This document shows, one piece after another, positions 36,380 to 46,865 of a stretch of DNA of 64,000 bases (position 1 is its first letter; each line of letters opens with the position of its first letter). The DNA is taken from the NCBI GenBank assembly GCA_026120185.1, contig JANUWF010001218.1, forward strand, positions 2,976,001-3,040,000, read 5' to 3'. The position numbers and the translations under genes are program-made. The notes under the pieces were generated by a model, which was given only the letters and a program-made list of their open reading frames with translations, was not told the origin of the DNA and ran no database searches. Source of the stretch: Voacanga thouarsii (lineage: Eukaryota; Streptophyta; Magnoliopsida; Gentianales; Apocynaceae).

Positions 36380-37568
36380 CATCATCAGCTGGTATAGAGG
36401 TACCCGCACCATCATGTGGCCCAGAAGAATGCTGCCTTAACTCGGCCAACTGCTGCTCCATAGTAGCTTGCCATCTCGCAATGTCATCCATAGTACCCTA
36501 CAAGTGTAGGAGCACCTCCATTTGCTGATCGAGTTGTCCTAGCACAGTAGTCTCAAAGTCAGTTTGGGCTTGGGACTGAGAACTGCTAGCTTATGCATGT
36601 GCTGGTGGTGGTGGTTGCTCTTCCTCAACTATTAATGGCCTTACTTGACCGAGATGTTTGACCTCGAAGGGAGTTAGCCACTTCTTCAACTCCTGGCTGT
36701 ACTTATACCTGCAACTCATAAGAGTTGGCTCAGTGACCATATCGTGCTCGGTGGTAGCCTCCATGAGTTCTCCCTTAAGACTCATTCCAAAGTCTTTCAG
36801 AATTTTCATTATAACTAAGGGAAAAATGAAGGCTTTTGTGGAGAGCTGGTAATGAACTACCTCCCTAATAGATTGGATGATCAAGGGTGCAAGAGGGATA
36901 GGTAATGTGTTCATCATCCGATGCAAAATATAAGTGTTAATAAGTCTAGTCTTATTGAAACCACTAGCATGGGGTACAACATTGAACCCAAACATGTAAA
37001 CTAGAGCTCTAAAGTTGGCTTCCAGATCATTGTTGGAATAGAAACTATTAGTTTGGAAGGCATTATACTTATGTAATCCTAGGGTAGCTCTAGTCCCTCT
37101 AACATCCTAATTCGGGTCAGAAAAAATCTTTTGATTATTCACATCTATCCCTTGCCACATATCATCGTCAAAAACCTGAAGGAGATTAGCTAATTGGTTT
37201 TGAGTGATGAAAATAGGAACTCCTTTCACTCTTGTTTCAATATGTGGAAGATGTTTATTACCCTTATTCGTCATATTAGCATAGAATTCCTTAATAAGTA
37301 TGGGACAATACTTCCCTTTCAATTGTACTATCGACCCCCATCCTAGCCTTCTAAATATCATGCCCAATTTAAGTGCACGGTCTAAGATGGTTGAGAAAGT
37401 ACGCTCGACAATAATCTTACTAGATGCTCTCCTACTGTACCATTCCTCACAAGATGCATCAATAAACTCAGTAGGTCTAAGGGATAAAGGATCAACAGAT
37501 GACGGGACTGAGGAAGAGGAAGTTCTCGCCTTTTTAGAAGATTGACCCATTGCTCTAGACATGGTCAA
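36380..37568 (-). pseudogene. G2 ORF: plant transposon protein-like, cut by G1
   Basis: A minus-strand frame starts at 37568, runs through in-frame stops at 37107-37109, 36591-36593 and 36498-36500, and reaches the G1 insertion. Beyond G1 it resumes in the same frame at 27011 and ends at a TGA at 26983-26985 after an acidic tail; the total is 406 codons. The N-terminal part has basic and Ser-rich text, then RLGWGSIVQLKG, LIKEFYANM and VKGVPIFITQNQLANLL. This resembles the putative plant transposon protein domain found in Athila-associated ORFs. The C-terminal part has a proline patch and a glutamine-rich, probably helical stretch. No CCHC motif was seen. The role is unknown; a Gag-like packaging function is a guess. 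Confidence 0.75.
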
Positions 37569-38474
37569 GTAAGGAATGGGGAAAATAGGAAGAGAGAGAA
37601 CAAGTAAGCTCCAAGTCTGAAAACAGGGCCACTACCATTTCAAAGATATTCCTCAAATCTCAAGCAACCCTCAACCAGTCTCATAATCCACAACACCCTA
37701 ACTCCATCAATGTATTGTACCCTTCAACAAACAATTTAATCAATCACCTCCAATCAATTCAACACAACCTGCAACAATACATGTAAAGTTCACAGTAAAG
37801 CATAAACGTGTTGAATATCCTCAATGCATGCTAGTAAATATGATCATGTGAATGAAGGCAGTAGCATGGTATTATGTGATCAACAATGCATGTTCCATAT
37901 ATTCAAGTATCACCAATAGCCACAGTTCTAGCCTTAGCTATATGAAGTCTCTAATCAGCATAAGCATGAATCAAGTAGTGAAGGATCAATAACTCCTAAT
38001 TCAGTCCAATTCATGAAGCTCAAGGAGTAATGCATAAGTCAAGAAGACATGCACAATCCTATTTTTCGGCCAAAACTGTTCCCAAAATTAGAAAAAATCA
38101 TCTACATCGTTTTAACCATAGGAATTGAATAAAAAACATACCTTTGTGCTCTTGTATGTATGGGCAAGCAAAAGATGTAAGCTTTTTGTAGAAATCTAAG
38201 CTCCTTACTTGTGGATTGAATGTGATGATATTATGAAAAATCGAAGATTTTGAGGATTTTGATCCATAAGATCATCAAAAGAGAAGTCAATAGATGTTAT
38301 AGAAGTGTTTAGAAGTGGCAAAATCAAATTTTTGGGAAGTAAGGGATGTGAAACTTGCACGGGCTTGAGAGAATTTGAGAGGAAGATTAGAGAATTTGAA
38401 GAAAAATTGGCCAAAATGGGCCTTAAATTGTGCTTCACCCGACAAGAACCAACGCCGGCTTGGTTCTGTCCGGG
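37569..38474 (-). other. G2 leader fragment
   Basis: This is AT-rich sequence upstream of the G2 frame. No domain was recognised. The last 40 bp (about 38435-38474) are G+C-rich with ACGCCGGC, like the islands in the other leaders. The leader stops at 38474 with CCGGG, where G3 entered, so the primer-binding site of G2 is gone. Confidence 0.6.
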
Positions 38475-40367
38475 TGATGTGTTCGGATTTGAGTATAAAA
38501 ATCATACAACAACTAAGCACATTCCCAATCAAGTTTAAATTAAAACGTTCAACCCAAATCACACATATAAGCAAGCGTACTTATCATTAACTGAGCATAG
38601 GGTTCAAACGAGTGTCGATTCTCAAGGAACAAGTAGACATTAATTACTTTTTTTTCATTGTTTAACCGACTCGTTAAAATGAAAAACGAATAAAATAAAA
38701 ATATGTACATGTCAATGATGGAGAAGCATGTAACTCAAACCATTGTTTAGACAAACATGATCTTAAAGGACCTAACCATTGTCACAACTAATCATTCTCT
38801 TGGCACCAAGAAGGAAAAAGGTAAATTAGCATCACTTGGTCTATCTCAACTAATTACTACCTTCTAGATAAATTAGCATCACTTGGTCTGTCTCAACTAA
38901 TTCATCCAAAAGATGCATTAAGCACAATCCTTAATTAAATTTCCTTGGTCTGGAAAATTGAAAACATGAAATTAATCAATGAATCCTTGGTATGGCAAAC
39001 ATCAATTAACCTTCAATTACTCAAACCTCAGCAATTAACCTCTTTAGTCTAGCAAGTTAACAGCCAATAAATATGAAATTAATCAATTGCAACTACCATC
39101 AACTTCTTTGGTCTAGCAAGTTAATGAAAAGAAACAACCAATTAATCTCGTAATATGTCCAAATAATTGAATACCAAGAGAACAATCATTTAATCAAAAG
39201 ATCAAATGCCTCTAAATATCATGAATATCTAAAACAATGTCAAATTACAATAAAACAATTAACATATCATTGTTCAATAAAAAGAAAACAAAGGAAAAGA
39301 AATAGATACTCATAGATAAGCCTTCTTTTTCCTCCTTCATAGACCCTCTTGCACAATCCTCCTTAAACTATTTACTTCCAGAAAATATTGGTAATGCACT
39401 CAAAAATAAATCTAAGTCCCTATATTGTACATCTCCTTTTTCTATGTACATTGGCCTTTATTTATAGGCTTACAAAGTTCCTAAAAGAGTCCAAAATAAA
39501 AAAAAAGTAATTACCTAAAAATAATCCAAAATCAAAAAGGAATAGAAATTGCTAAAATAAAAACCTAAGAAAAGCTAAATAAAAACCTACTAAGGAACCG
39601 CCATTTACTTTTTGTATTGGAAAATTGGATTTGGACTTCAATTTGATTCTTGTCGTTTTGTGCTGAAGGTGTTCAATTCTTGTGGAATTCGAATTGTTGA
39701 GTTGCTGAAGCCTTTTTGAAGCCACCGAAAATCTGAAGCCAAATCCCATTGCTTGTCGCAGCGGCTCGATTGAGCCATTTTCCTTACCTTGGCTCAATTG
39801 AGCCGAAAACCATCAAAACCCACCGACATTGTTTGCTGCATTCAATTTTCTTTTATCCTTTTCTTAGCCACCATTGTTGACCTTTCTTTCTCCCTTGGCC
39901 CCACCGATTTTCTGCTTTTCTTTGTTGCTGTTTTTGCTACAATTGTCTTCTGTTGTCGGCTTAATTAGCCGTGAATTTGCTGACCGAAATTCTCCTTGGC
40001 TGACCGAAATTATCTTTCTTTCTTTTCTTTCCTTTGGTCTTTGTTTATTTGCTTGTGACCGAGCCATAGCTTTTTCTTAGCCATTTTTCTCCTACTCCAA
40101 TTTCAATTGCAATACTCTGTTCCTTCAATTTCTTTTGTCCTTCCAGTAGCTAACCGGCGCCGACTGTCCTTATCGGGCTATGCCGGCTCTGTTCTGGAAA
40201 ATCTCACAATTAGCTTTAATTTTTTTTTATTTTTATATAAAATTACAGAAAAGCATTTTTATAAAGGAAATATCAAATAGAAAGGAATATGACTAGTTAT
40301 TGAACAAAATGTATCACAAAATAACCTCAAATAACTAGGAAAAATATGACTAATTTAGCCCCTATCA
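38475..40367 (-). repeat. LTR copy C4 (3' LTR of G3), enlarged
   Basis: It starts TGATGTGTTC, ends CCCCTATCA, and is 1,893 bp, against 1.44-1.54 kb for the other copies. The extra or replaced part (about 39360-40200) contains two near-identical palindromes, GGCTCGATTGAGCC (39763-39776) and GGCTCAATTGAGCC (39791-39804), and a short tandem GCTGACCGAAATT repeat near 39977-40010. A TATA-like TATAAATAAA lies on the minus strand at about 39457-39466. Confidence 0.9.
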
Positions 40368-41009
40368 CATTCCTCCATACTTGAATCTTTACTTGTCCTC
40401 AAGTAAATACTTAAACACAGCACTCAAAATAATTTATTTCTTTTCATATTCATCTATAACAAAGCCATAATTTCTTTCCAACCTTAGACACAAAATTGTC
40501 ATTCATTCACCCTTTAAAAACCTTTGTAAACTCATACATTAAATCAAATTAGTCCAAGGCCATCAAAGTTAAGTTAAACAAGCCTATATCTAGTACATGA
40601 AAATTATTTCACTCCTCAAGCAAAACATAGATAACATAAATCATACAAGTCAAGTCATTTAACCAATTCAAATATTATAAACTCAAATTTACCAAACTTG
40701 AGTTAGTGAAATAAGGAAAACACTCCACTCTTGTTTTTTCTATGACTTTGGGAATTGATAGCCTCAAGTGCATAGATTTCTCTTCACATACCGTATTGAC
40801 CCCCTTTATAGTCACCACTCATCATTTTTTCTCTAATAATTTTTCAACAATTTTTTCTCCTTTCTTTTTCTTGCCTTTTTTCCTTCAGGATAGCCTCAAG
40901 AGAGTGCACTGAATACCCTTGCTACTTCTCCCCATATTGATCCCCTTTTCAGCCAAAAGTCTTCAAAGATAAAAATAATAAGAACATTTTTCTTCAACTC
41001 AATTTTTTT

Positions 41010-41061
<52 letters not shown>

Positions 41062-43153
41062 ACTCACATTCCTTACTTTAAAGCTCAAAGTTAAGCAAAT
41101 TCTAAATCCATAATACAAGAATTAATCAACAACTCTTCCCATATGTCATCATATCATCCATATTCAAACTCAAAGAATAAAACAAAACTCAAATACCAAA
41201 TATACCCAAGGTTAACTTAAATTCTCAAGACTTAGCAAAATCTAACTTAATCCACAAGTTTACCTTTTTAATAAAATCCTACCATACTGAATGACAAATT
41301 CATATCCAAAGTTAAAAAGGGAATCATATCTTCATTATAAACAAATAAACTCCATTTAGCTCTAATTTTTTTAAAAAAATTCAAAAAAATTTCAACAATT
41401 CCAACAATTCAAAACAATTCAAACATATATCATCGAAAATCCCTCAAACATATATACTTGAAAATCCATTGAAAATCACAAAGATGTACTTGAGAATAAA
41501 AACTTAGACCAAGAATATCACCAAACCACTCCCCCATACTTAAACTAGACTGTGTCCTCATGGGCAAAAAATAAACACCATAAAGCATCTCCAATGGGAC
41601 CAAAATTAAAAAGGGGTAGAAAGTTTAAGCAATACTCCCCAAGTGTAAATTAGCTCCAAGATATGAGAAATTCATTCTTCAAGACGTTGGAAGAATTATT
41701 CCAGCAAAATTCAACCTACAAATAGAAAGATGAACACACAAGTGAAAGCATAAAGAGTAATTGAAACTAAAATAAAAATCAAGGGAGATGAAAGATAGAA
41801 AGTCAAAGCCTTGAAGTCCCCCTCGAAGTAAAGTCCTCCTTGTCTCCAAATTGGCCAATAGCACCACCATAACCTCAAAAGGGCTCATAATATCCTCTTC
41901 GTCTCATCCAAATCCACTTTGCAATTGGTTCTCTTTTCAGTGAAGAATTTTCCAAACGTTTAATTGTTAAGAAAAACAAGAAGAATATCCAACGTGGATA
42001 ACAAAAGTATAATGTCAACCCATCTTTAATCAACATATCCCAAAGGGGTCAAGATTTCCAAATTTGCACAAAGTTCAGAAGAATGCCTAGCTAATGTTGA
42101 GAAGTAATCTTAAGACGTACAATTCATTATATGCATTCTTCTATCATCAAATAAACTCAACAAAGATATATCCATGTTTAATAAATTTTTCCTTAAAAAC
42201 ACATACACAATGCCAAGAATTTCAAGAGGATAAAATTGAGCTTAACACGAAGAGAGTTTTTCCACCAATGTATTCCCCCAACGTAGAAGTTTTAAAAAAT
42301 TTTAATCTATGGGGGATAATTAGAAGAAGAAGAAAAATAATTTGAAGAAGAGGAAGGGGAAAACGAAGAAGAAGAGAAGGGATAAAAGTATCAATTTAGG
42401 GGAATAAGAAAAAAAAATTAAAAAAAATAAGAAATAAAAATAGAAGAACAAAACAAATAAGAAAAACAAACAAGAAAATCAAAGAAAAAGAAAACAAGAC
42501 GAAAAAGACAAAATAAGAAAATTTTGGGAAGCAAAGACATAAGGTAAGGGAACAAACGAAAAATTAATTTTTTTTTAATAGCCTTCCAGAATGGAGCCGG
42601 CGCTGGTTCCGAGCCCAAGTCGGTGCCGGTTGCATTCTGTCTCGTCTTCAATTTTTATTTTTTATTTTTTACTAATGGAATGCATGACCACAATACATTT
42701 AAAATAAGAATTCCTAAAATAAACTAAAAGTAAAAATTGTAAATAAAGAAGCAACTAAGAAAATAAAATAGTTCGTCTCCAATATCATGTTAGCTAAAGT
42801 CCAAACTTGAAAATAAAAAGAGTTAGTATTGATTCAAAATTATAGATGGAAAAATCAACAAATTGAAAATATCATTATTACACATATTCCACATTAACAT
42901 TGGGCTAGTAAAATTAAATAACTAAATATACAATTTATACAAACGTACAAAGACAAGTTAGTTACTATTAACATGTATCTACCTATTTACATATTTACAA
43001 CATATAGTGAAAGTAAAATACAATTATACAAACAACAAAATACGGCACTTCTTCATACAAGGAACATACATACATATTTATATATTTAAATATTTACCTA
43101 TTTACATATTCACATGGTTAAATCAACAAAATCCAATCTTTCATACTATTGTT
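40368..43153 (-). other. Interior of G3, no enzyme genes
   Basis: It holds the polypurine tract at the LTR, a second tract-like copy at 41527-41546, a (TA)n run at 41014-41059, purine-rich AAGAAGAAG runs near 42320-42400, and a G+C island near 42590-42640. A 69-codon minus-strand frame at 41679-41888 has no recognised domain. G3 appears to be a non-autonomous derivative that depends on relatives. Confidence 0.7.
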
Positions 43154-43170
43154 CCCCGGCAATGGCGCCA
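43154..43170 (-). promoter_or_regulatory. Primer-binding site of G3
   Basis: The plus strand reads CCCCGGCAATGGCGCCA, differing by one base from the tRNA-Asp site of G1 (34819-34835). It lies six bases from the LTR start at 43177. Confidence 0.85.
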
Positions 43171-43176
43171 AAAACT

Positions 43177-44615
43177 TGATATGTTCGGACTTGGGTATAA
43201 AAATCATACAACAACTAAGCACATTTCCAATCAAGTTTAAATTAAAATGTTCAACCCAAATTACACATATGAGCAAGCGTACTCATCATTAACCAAGCAT
43301 AGGGTTCAAACAAGTATCGATTCTCAAGGAACAAGTAGACATTAATTACTTTTTTTTCATTGTTTAACCAATTTGATAAAGTGAAAAAAAAGTAAAAAGG
43401 AAAATAAAATAAAAATATGTACATGTCAAGGATGGAGAAGTATGTAACTCAAACCATTGTTTAGACAAACATGATCTTAAAGGACCTAACCATTGTCACA
43501 ACTAATTATTCTCTTGGCACCATAAAGGGTACAGGTAAATTAGCATCACTTGGTCTGTCTCAACTAATTCATCCAAAAGATGCATTAAACACAATCCTTG
43601 ATTAAATTTCCTTGATCTGGAAAATTTAAAACATGAAATTAATCAATAAATCCTTGGTCTGGCAAACATCAATTAACATTTAATTACTCAATCCTCAACA
43701 ATTAACCTTTTTGGTTTAGCAAGTTAACAGCCAATAAATATGAAATTAATCAATTGCAACCACCATCAATCTCTTTGGTCTAACAAGTTAATGAAAAGAA
43801 ACAACAAATTAATCTCGTAATACACCCAAGTAATTAAATACCAAGAAGAACAATCAATTGATTAAAAGATCAAATAACTCTAAAAATCATGAATATCTAA
43901 AACAATTGAATTACTATAAAATAATTAACATATTATTGTTCAAGAAAAAGAAAACAAAGTAAAAGAAAGCACTCATAAACAAGCCTCCTTCTTCTTCTTT
44001 TGAAGACCTTCTTGTACAACCCTCCTTGAATTGAAGAATTCCTCTTTTGATTGAATACTTTTCTATGATAATCAATGAATTCTCTCTCCTTTCCCTTGTG
44101 TTTTTCATCTATTTATAGGTTTAGGAAGTGCCTAAATTTGTAGGTACAGAGTTCTTGGCCAAGTAGAAGTTAGAAGATACTGAAACTCCACAGATTACTA
44201 AAAATCGCGTAGAAAAAATCAAGCACCGCCTTATCTTCAGGGCACAGCCGACACTACCTTTACTCTCGGAGCCCACGCTAGTTGTGTTCTACTTCTCTAC
44301 TCGTTCGCTGATTTTTCTTCCGAATTTTGCACAATGATGACCAGAATGCAGCCGGCGCCAGTTCCCCTCTATTCCGCTCTGTTTTTATAATTTTTGTTTG
44401 TCACTTTGAAGTTCTAGAGCCCTAGCCGGCGCCGCATCTCCTCTGTTCTGCGACATTTTTGTTTCATTTTTCGCCAAAAATCTGAAATAATGAACAAAAC
44501 ACATTTCCAAGGGTAAAATCTCAAATATGAAGGAATATGACTAGTTATTGAACAAAATATATCACAAAAGAACCTCAAATAATTAGGAAAAATATTACTA
44601 ATTTAGCCCCTATCA
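43177..44615 (-). repeat. LTR copy C5: hybrid 5' LTR of G3 and G2
   Basis: It starts TGATATGTTC and ends CCCCTATCA, followed by ATCCA. The left part up to about 43710 follows C4, including the block ATTACTCAA...CAATTAACC that C1 lacks and the words AGGACCTAACCATTGTCACA. The right part from about 43821 follows C1, including TACACCCAA, AAGAAGAACAATCAATTGAT and the whole promoter and G+C-rich stretch. The TATA box CTATAAATAG is on the minus strand at 44109-44118. Confidence 0.85.
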
Positions 44616-44620
44616 ATCCA

Positions 44621-46849
44621 CATCAACTTCCCCATCATTATTAAGCTCTTCATTTCCTTCTAGTTTAATGGATTTCTTTTACTTTTCTCTCTCATCATTT
44701 TCTTTTTCTTCTTCTTCTTTTGCATTTCTTTGCTCCTTGTTATTCACAAAATTTTTCTTGAGATCAACCTTTGCTTCTTGCCTCTCATTGTATTGCTTCA
44801 ATATCAACTCAAGGGTTTGTCTCATTTCATTACAAGACAACTCCAAGGACTTCCAAGGACAACTAAGCGAAATATGTTTATAGTTGCAATAATGTTCAGA
44901 AGCATTAACAATACTCATTTGCAACTCATTCCTACTTCCTTGATCAATCACTCTTGAGCAATCACATTTGCTAGGGCTATATTTCCAACAAGTAGAGAAA
45001 ACATATCCTTGCTTTCTTCTTAATCCATTCTTTGAAAAATTTTTTGATGCACTCATCTCTCTATACTTAGATCTTCTGAGACAATTATAGGTTGAATGAT
45101 CATAACTCTCAGACATTTTGTATACATTCTCCCTTAATTTCTTTTGCACTCTACTCTTTGAAAATTTTTTAGTTTCCCTGTATAAAATCCCTCTTATTTT
45201 TCCTTTTCATATTTCTAATTTCCTTTTCTATTAAATTCCATATCCTCTTCTATTTATGCTTGGCCCTTCATTCTCATAAGATTCAATTTCACATTTCTAT
45301 TCCTTCTCACCACTTGTACTTTGCCCTTCTTTATAGTTATTTCAACAATTTATACTCTCATAGTTATTCTTCTCGTTTTCTTGCTCATACTGATTATATC
45401 CCCCATAACTACTTCCACTCAAATAAGACTGTTCATAATAGTCAGATCCTTCATTTTCACTACACTAGACATTTTGAATTTTTCTAATAGAATCCTGCAA
45501 AATTTTAGTAGAGAACACATGAGAAGTTCCTCATTTTACTTCCTTACATATTTTCACCCAATTTTTTGTGGTCATTTTTCATTTTTGCTTACTCTATTAT
45601 TGGTTTTTGTTAAAATGAGCTCCTAAAAATTTCTTCCTAAAACAACTTTCCCAATTGATTAAGAACTAATCCAACTAGACAAGTCAATCTAATCTTCGAA
45701 GATAATCAACTAGGAGTCTTCAGAGAATTAATCAAACACTTGATAATTGAAAAGGATGAGACACAATTAAAAAGAGTTTCAAGTAAGGAATTGTCACACA
45801 AACTTAAGATTTTCAAGAAGGAAATTTAATAATATCCACTAGGCAAAACACCTAAAGGAATCAAATAGACAAAGATAATAGGAAGTAAGATTTAAAGATG
45901 AATGCTATTCAAAACAATCTAAAGTATCTGAAGGAATTTAGAATCTAGATATTCAATCCACTAATAACAAGAAATCCAACAAAGAAGTCTAAAAGAAGTG
46001 ATAAATAAAAACTAAGATCTCATATAAGTTACTATTGTGGCATTACGCAATTCATCAAATACTTGGTAGGCATCTATTTCAATTAAGGATTTTTGAATAT
46101 TGGAATGCTATTTCAACCCAAAGGAACAAGTTTTGATAATTTAATACTTTACTCAAGACAATTTACTACAAAGAGTTCAAAATTCCCAAGATATAAATGC
46201 ATTGAATTCAAGAAAACACCAATTGTTTCTAAGTTAGATTCAAGTTCACATGGAAAATTTTTTGTAGCAAATGGCAAGATATATCCCACTAAAATCAATT
46301 TAAACGGTAAGAAAACTATAGAGATTCATTAAAAGAAGCTTTGGTTGCCATAAAAGAATATTTCTAAGTCATAAAACCACACATCAAACATTTGATATGC
46401 AATCTTATAACTTAAGATATTTCAAAAATTTCACCCTTATAGCAACCCAAATACTTAAGATTCACACGAAAATTGCATCCCTAATGATAGTTATAATTTC
46501 AAGGAATAATTTCACAACAAGAACATGGTAAAAACCTAGAGTTCTATATACCAGAAAAGTAGCATGAAATTTTAGTTTCGGGATTGTTTATTGTGTTCAG
46601 AAATTTGCAGCAAAAACACCAAATAAACCGTAAATTTTTTACCATTATCACCTCAAATAGCTACCTAAATATCAACCAAATATATATGTTCAATTTCATA
46701 ACAATCCAATGGCTGAAATTTGTATTAATAGACCTCAAAAATAGCAATAAAAAGAATTTTGAGATTTGAAGTTTTGCAAACAAAGTTCAACAAGAAACTT
46801 GTATGTTTGCCCCAAGAAAGTAGCATGGATTAGAATCAAAACTTTACTT
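44621..46849 (-). other. Z internal region beside the 5' LTR
   Basis: This is sequence of Z between the G2 insertion and the primer-binding site. One minus-strand frame, 44679-45149 (156 codons), has a Cys-rich middle (for example STCWKYSPSKCDC, EHYCNYKH) and a strongly acidic, basic and probably coiled C-terminus. It lies where gag is expected but has no recognised Gag motif. The remaining 1.7 kb is AT-rich without a supported gene. Confidence 0.45.
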
Positions 46850-46861
46850 GCTTTGATACCA
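46850..46861 (-). promoter_or_regulatory. Primer-binding site of Z
   Basis: The minus strand reads TGGTATCAAAGC, one base different from the plant initiator-methionine tRNA site. It lies four bases from the LTR edge at 46866 and shows that this LTR is the 5' LTR. Confidence 0.75.
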
Positions 46862-46865
46862 ACTT

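Larger units (their letters stand above)
23736..44615 (-). mobile_element. G2: Athila-like LTR retrotransposon without pol, interrupted by G1 and G3
   Basis: The outermost LTR copies (23736-25233 on the left, the end of 43177-44615 on the right) are flanked by the same five bases ATCCA (23731-23735 and 44616-44620), which shows one insertion into Z. Orientation is minus: the polypurine tract lies to the right of the left LTR. After removing G1 and G3, the internal part has one long frame and a 3' non-coding region. No protease, reverse transcriptase or integrase fits in the remaining space, so G2 needed enzymes from a relative such as the ancestor of G1. Its 5' leader and primer-binding site were lost by recombination with G3. 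Confidence 0.85.
38475..44615 (-). mobile_element. G3: small non-autonomous Athila-like element fused with the 5' end of G2
   Basis: The left LTR (38475-40367) has a polypurine tract on its right (plus strand CATTCCTCCATACTT, 40368-40382). The right LTR (43177-44615) has a primer-binding site on its left. The 2.8-kb interior lacks protease, reverse transcriptase, integrase and the G2 frame. The flanks do not match: CCGGG on the left, ATCCA on the right, the latter being the G2 duplication. The right LTR is a hybrid (see findings). So G3 entered the G2 leader, and recombination between its 5' LTR and that of G2 removed what lay between. Confidence 0.8.
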
